A DNA stretch of 64,000 nucleotides from Theocolax elegans (GCA_026168455.1 CM047426.1:41992307-42056306); one strand, 5' to 3'; shown: positions 31,829 through 43,863, counted from the first letter of the stretch. Numbers and translations: made by a program. The notes: a model not told the origin generated them from the sequence alone.

Positions 31829-32275
31829 TATTTATGACCCTGTTGTGGGAGATGGTTTTCTACCTCCCTCGAGGTTGTTTGCACGAGCGAAGCGAGTGAA
31901 AACATTGAGAAAGATAAAAAAAACATCTTCCACAGTAGTTTCATACGATATTTTATAACATTAGAACCTCAAAATCTGAAATGAAAGTGGGATTTTGAGG
32001 TTAAAATGTTATAAAATATAAACTATTTTGGAAAATTTAAACAAGACACAATCATTCCTATGAAATTAAATGTTTGCGAGTCGGAGCATGACGCATATGT
32101 ACGTCATGATGGTATTCTAAGAGTTAATTTTATTTTCAAATTGTTACAGGTGCAGGTTCACTATATTACCTTCAATTTGGTATTAACACAAATATTGTAG
32201 TATATTATGACACTGTTGTGGGAGATGGTTATCTACCTTTCTCGAGGTTGTTCGCACGAGTCAAGCGATTTTTCA
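31829..32275. repeat. Pair of ~70-bp direct repeats around a hairpin
   Basis: TGTTGTGGGAGATGGTT with CTCGAGGTTGTT-type sequence occurs at about 31842 and again at about 32213. Between them, 31949-32024 forms an inverted repeat (ATATTTTATAACATT … AATGTTATAAAATAT). Confidence 0.6.
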
Positions 32276-33084
32276 CCATACTGGGCGTAAATTGCGTTTA
32301 ATCACCGTTGACTAAAACTAAAGCAAGAATCACTAGATAAGCAAGAAGACTAAAGAGAATAGAAATCTCAGTTAACCAAATTGGGTGAGTGATGCCACAG
32401 GCAGAGCAGCCATCTGGGTACATGGAGACCTCCAGAACAGTTAAGAATAATTATTAATCGCAACTTGTGTGTTATAATGTTCAATTTACATAATAAGTTT
32501 CGTGTCTTCCATAACTTCGTAACATTTACCAAATTGTCAATACTACCGACGAATCGATGATCTTTTATTACCTCAAGTGGATGAAAACGCGAATGAACGT
32601 CTTTCTTTGGTCATCCGAATAATTATTAAGATGCATGACATAAATCCACGATTTCTCATAATACCGATTTTTAGTAAAGATATGACCCAATTAATTTTAA
32701 TCATATCGCTTTGTTCAGCAAAAACTAATATATTATAAAAAATCAGTTTAAAAATATTTAGTAAACGTAAACACATTATAGATATACTATAGCTAGATGA
32801 TTCCCAGACTATTATAAAACTTCATCGAGGGTTCAGTTAGATTTTATTTTACACAGACTCGGAATTAACTTACTAGCAATATATATTACGTATATATTGC
32901 GAATTTATGGTAATTATTCATTGGCATTTTGTACATTGAACACTCGAATCAATTCAACAGCCAGACTATGGCAATTATTATCTTAAACATTTGGAATGAG
33001 TTTTCCAAAATATTTATTAAGTCTTAAACTTGATGAATTGTAATTTTAACAAAAAAATTATTTTCGAGCACGTTTGCTCTTGCA
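32276..33084. other. AT-rich spacer
   Basis: No gene is visible. Positions 32510-32680 are related to 29345-29480. Confidence 0.4.
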
Positions 33085-33225
33085 GTGCGGACGTCGGAGA
33101 GCGTCCGCGGCGGGCTTACTCCGCGAGTACAAAATTTGATAAGCGCGAACGTCGGAGAGCGCCCGCGGCGGGCTTACTCCGCGAATACAAAATTTGATAA
33201 GCGCGAACATCGGAGAGCGCTCTCG
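33085..33225. repeat. 58-bp tandem repeat, about 2.5 copies
   Basis: GTCGGAGAGCG-type motifs recur at about 33093, 33151 and 33209, followed by GGCGGGCTTACTCCGCGA and ACAAAATTTGATAAGCGCGA. The frame across it is a by-product. Confidence 0.85.
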
Positions 33226-33859
33226 GTGGCATTATGTTTTTTAAGCGGAGAATTGAGGCTTGAGCTAAATTTAATTTTACACGGACTAGGAATTATTTCA
33301 CTAGCAATATTATTGACAACATACATATGGTAAACGTATTTATTGGCTATATTGAACCCAAAACTTAATTCAATTCAAAATTTTATTGTCTTAAAATTCG
33401 TCATAAAGGTTTCAATAAATTAATGTAAATACGATGAGATTAAAAACTGTAATAATCTCATATTTATAACGCACGCATATCATAGATTTAGTAAATAAAT
33501 TAATAATAGTATACTATAGTAATTAATTTATTAGTCTGCGGTCTAATTCAAACTTAAATAAAAATCATTTCCTTGATTGTACATTTTATTCATACAATCA
33601 ATCACGTAAAATATATTTTGCGATTCATTCGCTTTCACGATCTTCGCTTCTGCTATACGCATTGGCCATGTTCAGGTGCCTCGGTCGCTTCGCTCGTTCA
33701 CCTGTTGCATTAGTCTCGCACAACTGTCACAATATCGTACAACTTTCTTCTCTAATCCGACCTCTGATTGGCCCATTAAAAAAATTAATTAAGCCTCACC
33801 TAATTAATATTTTATAAAAATTCCGACTAGGTTATACTCGAATTAATTTACTGAACCGG
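33226..33859. other. Spacer with small hairpins
   Basis: No gene is visible. A CAGGTG/CACCTG stem encloses a GCTTCGCTCG block at about 33675-33706. Confidence 0.4.
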
Positions 33860-33868
33860 TATATATAT

Positions 33869-33908
<40 letters not shown>
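33860..33908. repeat. (AT)n microsatellite
   Basis: About 45 bases of TA repeats. Confidence 0.95.
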
Positions 33909-33909
<1 letters not shown>

Positions 33910-33959
33910 TGTTACCTATGTTTCTGGATCACGCTGTATATATAACGATGTATTGTTGA

Positions 33960-34220
33960 ATTTTCGAAAAATTGGGGTGATTCGGAGAGGCATATCCGTC
34001 CCTGGGGGGTGAATTTTCAAAAACCTCAAAAAGAAATTTTGACCTCAGATTTGTGATCAGCGACCTCGCAAACCCCCTGCATCAAGTTTTGCTAAATTTC
34101 GATGTATTTTTGAGTTTCAAAAAAATTGGGGTGATGGGAGGGGTCATATCCGACCCTGGGGAGTGAATTTTCAATATCTGACCTCAGATTCGTGAACAGC
34201 GATATCAAAAACCCCTAGAA
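33960..34220. repeat. Two direct ~160-bp repeat units
   Basis: AAAATTGGGGTGAT, then CATATCCG and CCCTGGGG with GTGAATTTTCAA, then GACCTCAGATT, occur in the same order at about 33967 and 34124. No coding is visible. Confidence 0.7.
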
Positions 34221-34269
34221 TAGTGTTTTCATCGATTTTGTTATTGCTCAAAACTTATATTGATACAAA

Positions 34270-35740
34270 AATTACGCGCCTTATGACGTAATTCCGGCAG
34301 TCTAGAGGTTAATATACATATAGAAGAACGGGGAAGGGTAGTAGCCCATGGAAAAAGTGAGCTGTCAAGATTCGAAGTACAAAACGCTATTTGCCGACTT
34401 TTCGCTCTGAAAATTCCCTCATAGGAGTCACCATCAGAAAGTTCAACCAACAGAGCGGAGACACCTTTCGGACCATCTCCGATTTGACCACGCGAAAGTG
34501 CACGAGTAGATACAATATTTTCAAGTTATATAGAGGGTACGAGCGTGCCAAGAACAGCATTTACAAAATGCTCAGAAGTAATTGAGGGAGGAACCCCTCC
34601 AGTACGATAAGAAATTACTAACTTCTGCGCAGTACGCAGTTCTTCACATGGTTTAGCATATTGTATATTAGATTGGGCATGTTTCTGTGTTTGTGTTTCA
34701 AGTAAAGTGAGATCGGAGACAGTATTCGCCACCGTAGCAACACCGGAGTTTAATGTTTCAATATTATTATTAATTACTTCAAGATCATTATCCAACCTAT
34801 TAAAAAGAATTCAACATTTACCACTAATTTCAGTCAGAATATCGTCTTGAAGTATCCTTTGAGAATCTAATAATTGCTTTTGAAATTAAGTAAAAGATAG
34901 CTTAATTTGTCGGTTTTCGGATAGTAAACGCAGAACGATATTCAGCCAGCAGCAAATCCTGACTATGCATTTTATCTACAACATCACCCAAAATATTTGA
35001 TTTAAAGATTCCATAATTGAATCAAATTCGGATGAATGAATCAGTAGTCGCCTGTGTTGCGAGGGTAGCGCCACGTTTATTCGTTGAATAGTCACCTACA
35101 GGTTCGTCGAGATTTAAAACTAAATCTTTCATATTCTCTGTCGCAATCGATGTACTGGGAGCCTGCGATGCTGCAACCTTTACATGGAGGGAGTCCCCCG
35201 CCTGTAGATCCGCAAACGGTAATGCCCTTTCTACTTTACTTGATTTATTACCCGGTATTGAGGAAAGCAGCGACGAGGGGAGGGCGGAGATCTTACAAGC
35301 GAAGATGTGTCCCGTTTATTTTTATCTCTGCAACTATGACAGATTTGTGAATTTTTTAAATTTGAATTTTTATTTTTGTTTCTATTTTCTAAATTATTAT
35401 TTTTCCCGTTTATATTTAAATTAGGTTTATGTTTTGTTTCATTATTTGATATTTTTTGTCACAAATGATATGAAAAAGTCGGTTGTAGTCTGCGCAAGAA
35501 AGCAGCCCCGTCCTAGTGCGCGAGGCTTCCTTACAAATAAAACAAATTTGTTGATTACTTGCATTTAAATTTCAATTTGAATTTAAATTTGCCGCTAATA
35601 AATCTGCGCTTTGATTTGAGGCAGCTTTAGGTGCCATCTGGTGGTCTGCTGCGAAAATTTCTGCATCGACACGATTTTGCACGGTGTGTTCATCGGCAGG
35701 GAATAGAGAAAGATAGTAAATGGCGAGACTAACCTCAAAT
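34270..35740 (-). pseudogene. LINE ORF1 remnant (PHD-like finger, coiled coil)
   Basis: The minus strand from about 35740 reads a degraded ORF1 of the same general kind as LINE B: a Cys/His finger (CFICKEAS … GLLSC … HIICDK) near 35530-35450 and a long low-complexity Asn/Lys-rich part. An open segment at 34795-34526 has coiled-coil character (NDLEVINNNIETLNSGVATV) followed by GGVPPSITSEHFVNAVLG, like the RRM-region start of CR1-type ORF1. Many stops and frame changes make it inactive. ORF2 is not seen next to it. Confidence 0.55.
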
Positions 35741-37900
35741 TTTCCCAGCACTGCAGAAAATCAGTTGATATTTATCACGAGCATCATGAAAAGCAATGAA
35801 TTTCTGCCTAGTGCGAAGCTTATATAAAGGCGCATGGAAGGATCTATAACAAAAACGCCCGAAGGTAGGAGGCGGCAGTATGAAGCATATAAAAGCAGAG
35901 CCTAAAAATAACGGGGCTAGCACTACTTACTGCGCAGAGAGAGAGTACAATTTAATTAAGGCATATGTATACTAAATATACGTGTAACTTACGTCGAGGA
36001 GGTGCTAATAAGGTGTATTTTAAAGAGTCATATTTTTTCAAAGAACATTTGATTCTTTAGTGTGGTAATTAAATGTAGCAGCCAGGTTGTTGAATTTAAT
36101 TTAATTTCATTTTGTTTCTAAAAGGTTAATCTTAATTTTTTACAGATATCTGATTTAAATTTTATTAAATTTTATTTTATTTAATAGAAAATAATAATGA
36201 AAAAAACTTACTTTAAATTTATAAATAAAAATTTTATCACGGGCTTATCAAACCATTTAAAAAAAATTAGGCATTTTTCTCTCCTCGTCCACTATGGTTG
36301 ATGGAATTTCCCAGAAAGCAGCCTTTCGAAAAATTAAAAATTGAACATTGAAAATTTTAAAAAATTAGGCGTTTCTACCACAGTTCTCTTTTTACACACT
36401 TCTTCTCACAGTTATTTTTGATTTTGATTTTGATTTTGATAATAATATTTGCTGGAAAACATTATTATTATTAATATTGTTTTCTCGGTATAGTTATTTG
36501 TTACTTACTTCTTCTCTTTCTTGTGCTTTTGTAAAGTCTTTACTATTTATTTTATGTTTTATTTTTCATACAATTCATTATTTTGGTTTTTCATATAAGC
36601 TATTCTTTTCCGCAACGCTTTTTTCCATTTCATGATTTAATTCATTTTCATTCATATTTTATTTTTTGTTTGTTTAATCTTTGTTCTCTTTTCTTTATCT
36701 TTTTATTCTTTGTCATCAATTTCCTTACTTTTTTGTTTATATAAACTTCTTTTCTGCATGGCGTTAATTTTTGTACTTCTATTTCTAATTCATCGTATTC
36801 ATTATTATTATTTCTTCTACTTTTGGTTCATTATTGTTCTCTAACGTCAATTAATTTTTTTGACCCTTTCCTCTACTCTACTTTCTTCAGTTAATGTAAT
36901 TTTTTGATCTATTTTTTTAGTAAAAGTGTTTGGTGTATACATTGTGTCATTTTTATCCCTTATGTTCTCATAAAGATATGTGATGTCATTATCTACTTCA
37001 TAGTACTGTCATAATTACATAAGTAATTCCTTTTTTATATTTTTTTCTAAAATAGATTCATACTTAATTTTAAAATATTAAAATTAAATCTGTGGTATAG
37101 AATTTTTTCGTGGACCTATTACAGAAAAATTAACATCTGTTCTTTTACGAGAATTGATAAGAAAAATAAGAAACATACTAATTCTATTAGTTTCATAAAT
37201 TTGCATAAAAATGCTATTGCAAAAACACCACAATCGGATGGTATTTAATATTCAAACTAGCATAAATATGTATAATATTATTTGTGTAATACATGCTAAA
37301 TAGAGATACCATCTCCCATCACAACCAACAATTTGATATTCATACAAAAAAATTAATGGAAATGGCTAAAATTATCGATATACCGCATTAAACTAATCAT
37401 AAAAAATTTTTCAAGAATAAGTTCATGATTTTTTTCACGAATTAGTTCAAGAGAATCAATGTGGGCTAATAGAATTAGTTTTTAAAATATTTACTATTTT
37501 TATTACCCACTGAAGTCATCGTTATTTGATATTCATACAAAAAAAGTTTAATAGAAATTGCTAAATCCATCAATTTACTTCATTATAAACTAATCATACA
37601 AAAATTTTCAAGGAAAAGGGTCAAGTTGATAACTAAGTTGATAAACTGCTAATAAATTCCATGAAGCGTGATTATTTAGGAGAACAATTTTTTAAATGTA
37701 TTGAATTATGATAAATGAAAATTTCAAATTTTAATAATTGTATAATCTACGTTTATATATTTTATAGAAACATATTTCATGCAGTCACATTTAAAATACT
37801 ACTGAGCAAGCGTTAGCAAGCGATGTTTCCGTCACTAGTTTATAATTGAGGGGAAGAAATTTTATTATATAGTAACCTGTGCCATCTAACCCTGGAGAGG
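35741..37900. other. Long AT-rich spacer
   Basis: I find no gene. The stretch 35741-35940 may be 5' sequence of the LINE fragment just described. Positions 36400-36900 are pyrimidine-rich on the plus strand, with a short (TGATTT)n run at 36419-36441. Confidence 0.4.
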
Positions 37901-37907
37901 AGTTTTT

Positions 37908-38390
37908 TTATGCGACAGCAGCGTTAAATTCATTAAATTGAAAGGGGACACTTAAAAATTTATTTTTTTGGCAGTTTGGGAATAAATCAGAGTTAGAGGA
38001 GACCCACATGGGTGCTGTTGTGTTTATAGCTATATTCAGGTACTTTGTCAGGTCAGTAAATTTGTTTATAGTGAGATATGTCCACCTATTTTTTAGCACT
38101 CCTATTGTATTTCAAACGTAAGAATTATATGTAGAAAAATTGATTAAGCTCGCAAAGTTTTTAAAGCTATCTCTCTTTCTTTTCTTAAGAATTTTTTTGT
38201 AATTGCTACTTGTTTTTTAAGGGCAATGTAATCTTCGAATTTTTTTGGAGAATGCCCATTTTTTAAAACAAGCTTTGCGTAATCGTATTTCTCATTCGCA
38301 GTCTGCGTCCCACCATATAATAGGGTTGTTGTGTTTATGTTGCTTTCCTTTCTTTTTTGTTGTAGGTCTACTTAAGGGGGTGCCATAGCG
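37908..38390 (-). pseudogene. LINE ORF2 fragment between endonuclease and RT
   Basis: Minus-strand frames read NPIIWWDADCE (about 38325-38293), a Lys-rich helix, LKNRWTYLTINKFTDL (about 38095) and PFQFNEFNAAVA (about 37945-37910). This is the linker typical of Jockey/I-group ORF2 proteins just before the RT. Frame changes at about 38290 and 38100 break it. The endonuclease and RT themselves are not recognisable on either side. Confidence 0.5.
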
Positions 38391-38414
38391 AAAAACTATC
38401 GACAAAGCGTAGTA

Positions 38415-38505
38415 AGCTGTAATGTACTAGCAGCGCCATCATCCGTTGTAACATTATATTACGATATAATCTTACAGTATATGGCGCTAATCGTACATTC
38501 CAGCT
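38415..38505. repeat. Imperfect 25-bp inverted repeat (hairpin)
   Basis: AGCTGTAATGTAC…GCGCCAT (38415-38439) pairs with ATGGCGC…GTACATTCCAGCT (38481-38505) across a loop of about 41 bases. It may be a small MITE. Confidence 0.6.
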
Positions 38506-39099
38506 ACCATATTCATTTACCAATAACTTTTTGTGCATTGCATTATTTTACAAAAACCATCGTTGCATCCTCAACAATTATCAATAATGGTATCGGTAAT
38601 ATAATATAACCTCAAAATAGATGATAATACTAGTATATTTTATTTATTTGACGGGATATCAGACCCAAATTATAAGAATCTCCATTTTTCAAAATAAAAA
38701 TGATATTTATAATAATAAATTAAATATCTGAAAAATTTAAAGCGGATTGCTTAAAACACTAGAAATATCTTAACTTTTCGATTTTTCGATTTTTTTAATA
38801 ATTGATGAAACAATTTGTAGTCGGTAGGTATTAGTCCAAAAAGGCATACATTTTCAACCCAAACGAAAACGAAAAAAATAAAAAGTGACCCTTTTCTGAG
38901 TACGACGTTTCCTTTTCGCGAACGTCTGCTTTTCGCGCAGCAGATTGCGTCACATTTAAAATATTACTTTTGTATTATGCAATGTAGTGATTTGTACCGT
39001 TTACTATACTTATTTACTACACTGCAGTGAATAATACTGTAAGTACACTTATTTCTGCATTTCTCTATGCAGCGGATTATACCATCTAAAACGCAACTA
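38506..39099. other. AT-rich spacer
   Basis: No gene or repeat recognised. Confidence 0.4.
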
Positions 39100-39475
39100 G
39101 AGCCTTTTACCTTTACTGAATACATCTCTTACATTTCGCTATGTAAGTACTCGTCGTATTCATTTTGCTTCAAACTTTTTTACCTTTACTGAATACATTC
39201 CTTGCATTTCGCTATGCAAGTACTCGTCGTATTCGTTTTGTTTCAACCTCTTACCTTTACTGAATACATTCCTTGCATTTCGCTATGTAAGTACTCGCCG
39301 TATTCATTTTGCTTCAACCTTTTTTACCTTTACTGAATACATTCCTTGCATTTCGTTATGCAAGTACTCATCGTATTCGTTTTGCTTCAACCTTTTACCT
39401 TTACTGAATACATTCCTTGCATTTCGCTATGCAAGAACTCGTCGTATTCGTTTTGCTTCAACCTTTGAACATGTG
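39100..39475. repeat. 71-73-bp minisatellite, five copies
   Basis: ACCTTTACTGAATACAT recurs at 39109, 39182, 39253, 39326 and 39397, each followed by GCATTTCGCTATG and CTCGTCGTATTC-type sequence. Confidence 0.9.
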
Positions 39476-39653
39476 TAGTGAATAGTATTAATCTCTTAAT
39501 TTTTGTGTTAGATCATCTGGAAACCGATATTTCTGAATTTTTCTATTTAATATATAGATCCAATTAAGTCCATAAGTATATAAACAAGAAAAATAAATAT
39601 AGGACAACAGTATTTCAAAATCTAGCATAAATCATACTTTCAACTTTACTGAC

Positions 39654-39905
39654 CTGGTGTGTATATATCTGAATCGCGGAAACGCTTGCAGATACGTAAG
39701 GTGTTAACATAGATGGATCATCAAGCAGTAGATGAAATAAATAATTTTCAAGAGTGCCTAGACAGGTTGTACGTTCCAACCTTGAAGTAAGTCCATATGC
39801 GTATAATATGTGGTAGGTTCTCTTGAGATTAATATTGAAATTGTGGAAAATATCTTTGGTTAAACACAGATATACGTCTACGCTGATCTCTTGAAACATA
39901 AGTAT
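39654..39905 (-). CDS. Candidate host exon (84 codons)
   Basis: On the minus strand an acceptor-like TTCTGTTTTAAAG precedes 39905 and a donor-like CAG/GTCAGT follows 39654. The 252-base interval is exactly 84 codons and open in one frame (start LMFQEISVDVYLC, end AIQIYTHQ). It looks unlike the surrounding mobile elements. Two weaker upstream candidates lie at 40149-40086 and about 39990-39966, each after a TTTCAG. I do not recognise the protein. It could be a chance open block; transcript data would decide. Confidence 0.35.
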
Positions 39906-40149
39906 CTTTAAAACAGAAAATATAAATATATGACAAGCGAATTTAAAATCTAGATTTAATCACACTTTCATCTGTGATGTAGTCACATCACTAGGCGATA
40001 CCTGAAAATAAAAAATATATATATTACTCAATAAGTATTCAATACTAAGAGGTAACATCATGTAAATATACTTATCTGTATTTACAAGGTGATGACGTGA
40101 ACGTCCAGAACGGGTTTATCGTTGTTAGCTACTCCTTGGCACGCTGCAT

Positions 40150-41384
40150 CTGAAATAAGAAATATGTTAATATTGCATAATAGAAATTATTTATTGGTTG
40201 GTAGGAACATATATGTAATAGGTAGGAAGTAAATAGAATATATAATATAGAATATAAAAGGAAAATAATGTACAAGTGAACAGACGTTTTGGAAGAAGTA
40301 ATCGAAGAGTGGATATTCAATCTATGAAATTCAAACGGGAGTTATCAACGGAATGAAATACAGCTGCCAATTAATTGACATGTAACTTCCTCAAATTAAA
40401 ATGTCGATCGTATATGTAATACATTACTCAAATATAGTATTATTTAATTATATAAAAAAAATGTTATAATATTATAATATCTAAAAATATTTCCTTTTCT
40501 TATAAATAAATAATATTTTACGATATATCTAAAATTATTTATATTTGTTTAAAAAGTATATTAAAAAGGTTAAACGAATTCTTCTGTATTAGCCAGTTTT
40601 TTTTAAAAACATTACATTTTTTCACAAACATAAAGAATATTCCTATAATTTTGTTCAATATTCAAATATGATTTACATAAAAACAAATTATTCATATTTG
40701 CATATGTATAAGTTATTGACTAAATAGAGACTGACATAGAACGCTTTAGATGGATCAATTAAAAATATAAAAAATAATCTTTATTTGCATTTCTTTCGAT
40801 TTTCTATAAATATTTTCTTCCAAAAATATGGTTAGTTCCAGATTAAACTACTTTAAAAGTAAACATATTTTAATATAAATTACATTTTAGATTATAATGT
40901 TTTCTGAAAAACTAATCCATGAAAGATTTTGTAATGTTTACAGCATAATGCTATTAATATTTACTATTTTCACGAAAACGTTCGACATAAAAACCCAAAT
41001 TTTCACATTTTAATTTTTCAAATCAAAACTAATGGATATAATTACTTGAAATTTTTATATTTTATGACTTTTATAAGGTTCGTTCATCATAAATATTGTT
41101 AGCTCATTTAACTAATTAATTTCCAAAAAACTAAATAATTAAAAAAAATCTTTTTTTTTCTAAATAACAAAAACACTAATAAATATAAATAGTCAACCCA
41201 TAAATTAATTATACAAAAACGAAAATTGTCTTTAAAAAAAACTATTTGGGGGATAAATATTTAAAAAAAAATAAATAATAATATTTATAACATGTTTTCA
41301 GCGAGTCGCAAAATTAAAGTATACTTACAAGTGCACTAAGATAGTGCATACTTTATAAATGATAAACATTTAAAATTTCACCGG
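40150..41384. other. AT-rich spacer
   Basis: No gene recognised; strongly AT-rich from 40400 to 41300. Confidence 0.4.
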
Positions 41385-41735
41385 GATCGGCTGCGTTGTT
41401 GACCGCGTCGAAGTCCTTTGAACGTAGTGGACTGCGTCACCTGGGGGGCCGTCTACTTGCGTATGCGAATACATTCGCGCACCACTCCACGTCAGTGCCC
41501 GGCCAATGTCCCAGACGGTAAGAATCCCGAGCACATGGTGAAACTTACTGAAAGTACATTGTTTACGTGCTGACCCGCGCTCAGCTGCCACCATCTTAAA
41601 TCTAACTAGATACAAGCGCGCGCACACTGAATACACGCAATCCGCGCTCGTATCGGCACGAAGATTGCGCATATCGAGTAAAGGGAATTCGGACCGCGAG
41701 TAGTGGGGGAACACGTGAGTATTGTAATATAATAT
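41385..41735. mobile_element. Fragment of the solo-LTR family (8437-9860)
   Basis: CGCGCACCACTCC, GTTTACGTGC, CGCGCTCAG, AAGCGCGCGCACACTGAA and TCCGCGCTCGTATCG occur in the same order and spacing as at 8490-8680. Both ends of the LTR are missing. Frames in it are not genes. Confidence 0.75.
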
Positions 41736-41799
41736 ACGCGTTATTGTATATAGGGAGTTTAATTCATATTCGAATTTTCTATGATATAAAAGAAATACA

Positions 41800-43020
41800 T
41801 ATTAAAAAAAAGGGCAAATAAACATATGTGTACGATGCCACTACTCAAATGTTACTTCGAAAAACGAGAATTTTAATCGTTTATAATTCCAATACAGCAG
41901 AAAACAGCAAACAAAATACTACAAGGCACGCTCCCACGTTTGCTTATTCGCGGGAGCGTGCCGCGCGGTGTCGAATATATTTTCTGCGGTAAAATTAAAA
42001 TGCATTTAGTGTATAAAATGGGCAAATAAACATAAGTATATGATGGCATTAGTCACATGATACATCCAAGCCAAGAAATAATTTTTTAATATTTTATAAT
42101 TCCGATTAAGGTGAAATCGACGCTCAGAACACTACGAGGCACGCTCCCACGTTGCTTATTCGCGGAAGCGTGCCGCGCGGTGTCGAATATATTTTCTACG
42201 GGAAAATTAAAATACATCAAGTATATAAAATGGGCAAATAAACATACATATATGATGGCATTAGTCACATGTTACATCCAAGCCAAGAAATAATTTTTTA
42301 ATATTTTATAATTTCGATTCAGGTGAAATCGACGCTCAAAACACTACGAGGCACGCTCCCACGTTTGCTTATTCGCGGAAGCGTGCCGCGCGGTGTCGAT
42401 TATATTTTCTACGGTAAAAAATAAATTTTTTGAGTCACTAAAATGGGCGAGAGGAGATATATTCTTGTCTTAACTATTCAAGTTTTACTTCCTAGCAGTT
42501 TAAACAATTTTTAACCGTTTGCAATTGCCGATTCAGTCGAAATTCCCAACCAGAACATTACGAGGCACGCGCCCGCGTTTGCTCATTCGCGGGAGCGTGC
42601 CGCGCGGTGTCGATTATATTTTCTACTGTAAAAAATAAATATTTTGAGCCACTAAAATGAGCGAGAGGACATATATTCCTGTCTTAACTATTCAAAATTT
42701 ACTTTCTAGCATTTTTAACAATTTTTAGACCGTTTGCAATTGCTGATTTAATCGAAATTCCCAACCAGAACACTAGGAGGCACGCTCCCGCGTGTGCTCA
42801 TTCGCGGGAGCGTGCTGCGCGGTATCGATTATATTTTCTACAGTAAAAAATAAATATTTTAAGCCACTAAAATGAGCGAGAGGAGATATATTCTTGTCTT
42901 AGCTATTCAAAATTTACTTTCTAGCATTGTTAACAATTTTTAGACCGTTTGCAATTGCCAATTTAGTCGAAATTCCCAACCAGAACACTACGAGGCACGC
43001 TCCCGCGTTCGCTCATTCGA
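41800..43020. repeat. ~213-bp satellite, six units, each with a strong hairpin
   Basis: The block GGCACGC starts at 41925, 42138, 42350, 42564, 42779 and 42994, giving periods of 212-215. Each complete unit forms a stem of up to 14 bp (GGCACGCTCCCGCG … CGCGGGAGCGTGCC) with a loop of about 9-10 bases, followed by GCGCGGTGTCGA. The sixth unit is cut in its hairpin at 43019, where the ribozyme-bearing unit begins. The spacers are AT-rich and diverge into two subtypes (units 1-3 and 4-6). Confidence 0.9.
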
Positions 43021-43024
43021 CATA

Positions 43025-43603
43025 TTGGCTTGTAAAGATCAATAAATTCAGTTATCATATAACTTATAGTGTAAGAAAGCAATAAATTCACGAATTTTTC
43101 TAATAGTTGGAAAATTCAAACTTTAAAATTATATGGCATTGGATCACGAATATGCCTTATGTAACAATATTCTGACGATTAAGACATTAGTTCTATGTAA
43201 GTGCGTTAGGGGGCTACCTGTTAATATGTGGCACTTATTAAATTTTGCTATCGGTAGGGCATATATACCCCATGTTTTCCTCGTCAGAATACAGCTGGTT
43301 TTCAAACATTTTTATATCTGTCATTTGTATCTAGAGACGAGACGCCTGGACTCTACTGATGAGCCCACCAGGCATACTCAGGGCGAAATACAATTTTTTT
43401 TCCGTCTTATTAAGTTTTTATTAATTTTATACTACAATCAATTAAATTTTATATATTTGTTGACCTAGCTTGGCTTAGTCTTTTTTCAAACACTCATCCT
43501 GTGAGGTTTTTAAAGTGGCTGGTATTAATACAGTCCGCCTTACTTGAGTTGTGAGGAATGTTTCTTTGGCTTGTAAAGATCAATAAATTCAGTTATCATA
43601 TAA
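43025..43603 (+). mobile_element. Unit bounded by 38-bp direct repeats and carrying a ribozyme
   Basis: TTGGCTTGTAAAGATCAATA and the following 18 bases occur identically at 43025-43062 and 43566-43603, 541 bp apart, each containing an AATAAA signal. A consensus type III hammerhead lies between them at 43325-43393. No protein is encoded. The arrangement recalls retrozymes or Penelope-derived terminal repeats, but identity with either is an inference. Confidence 0.5.
43325..43393 (+). ncRNA. Type III hammerhead ribozyme
   Basis: Parts in order: stem III 5' strand TTGTAT (43325-43330); cleavage-site C17 (43331); stem I TAGAG (43332-43336) with a 14-base loop and CTCTA (43351-43355). Next come core CTGATGA (43356-43362), stem II GCCC (43363-43366) with a 14-base loop and GGGC (43381-43384), core GAA (43385-43387), and stem III 3' strand ATACAA (43388-43393). 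Every conserved core residue is present and A15.1 pairs with U16.1. Loop 1 GCCTGG (43344-43349) is exactly complementary to loop 2 CCAGGC (43368-43373), giving the stabilising loop-loop contact. Predicted to self-cleave after 43331. Confidence 0.85.
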
Positions 43604-43674
43604 TATGGTTTGGAGTTGAAAAATTAATATTATAGTGTGAGTTTATGCTACTATCGATGGCATTTAAAAATCTT

Positions 43675-43863
43675 TCACCGTGGGTGTCTCAGTGTTGCAG
43701 TTCCATGTGGGTGGTGGGCATTGAAGTTTCCCATGACGATGGTGTGGTTGTTTGAATCAATGACTATGTCGATTGCAGTTAAAAGTTTGGTAAGTTCTTC
43801 TTTTCGTTGGTTTAGATTTCGGGCGTTCCAAAAGAGTATTTTGAGTTCAATTGAATCCATTAT
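43675..43863 (-). pseudogene. Jockey-like LINE endonuclease remnant, internally deleted
   Basis: The minus strand reads MDSIELKILFWNARNLNQRK, the opening of a Jockey-type EEP endonuclease. It passes after about 33 residues straight to IVMGNFNAHHPHG, a block normally well over 60 residues further on. The middle of the domain has been lost in frame. Confidence 0.65.

Noticed and set aside
33675..33706. Hairpin before a possible Helitron 3' end
   Set aside because: No CTRR plus T follows at the right distance.
41800..43020. Regularly spaced palindromic repeats resembling a CRISPR array
   Set aside because: The units are long (213 bp) with homologous spacers in a eukaryotic setting; this is a satellite.
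43133..43468. 111-codon frame across the ribozyme
   Set aside because: No protein similarity; the constraint visible here is RNA pairing.
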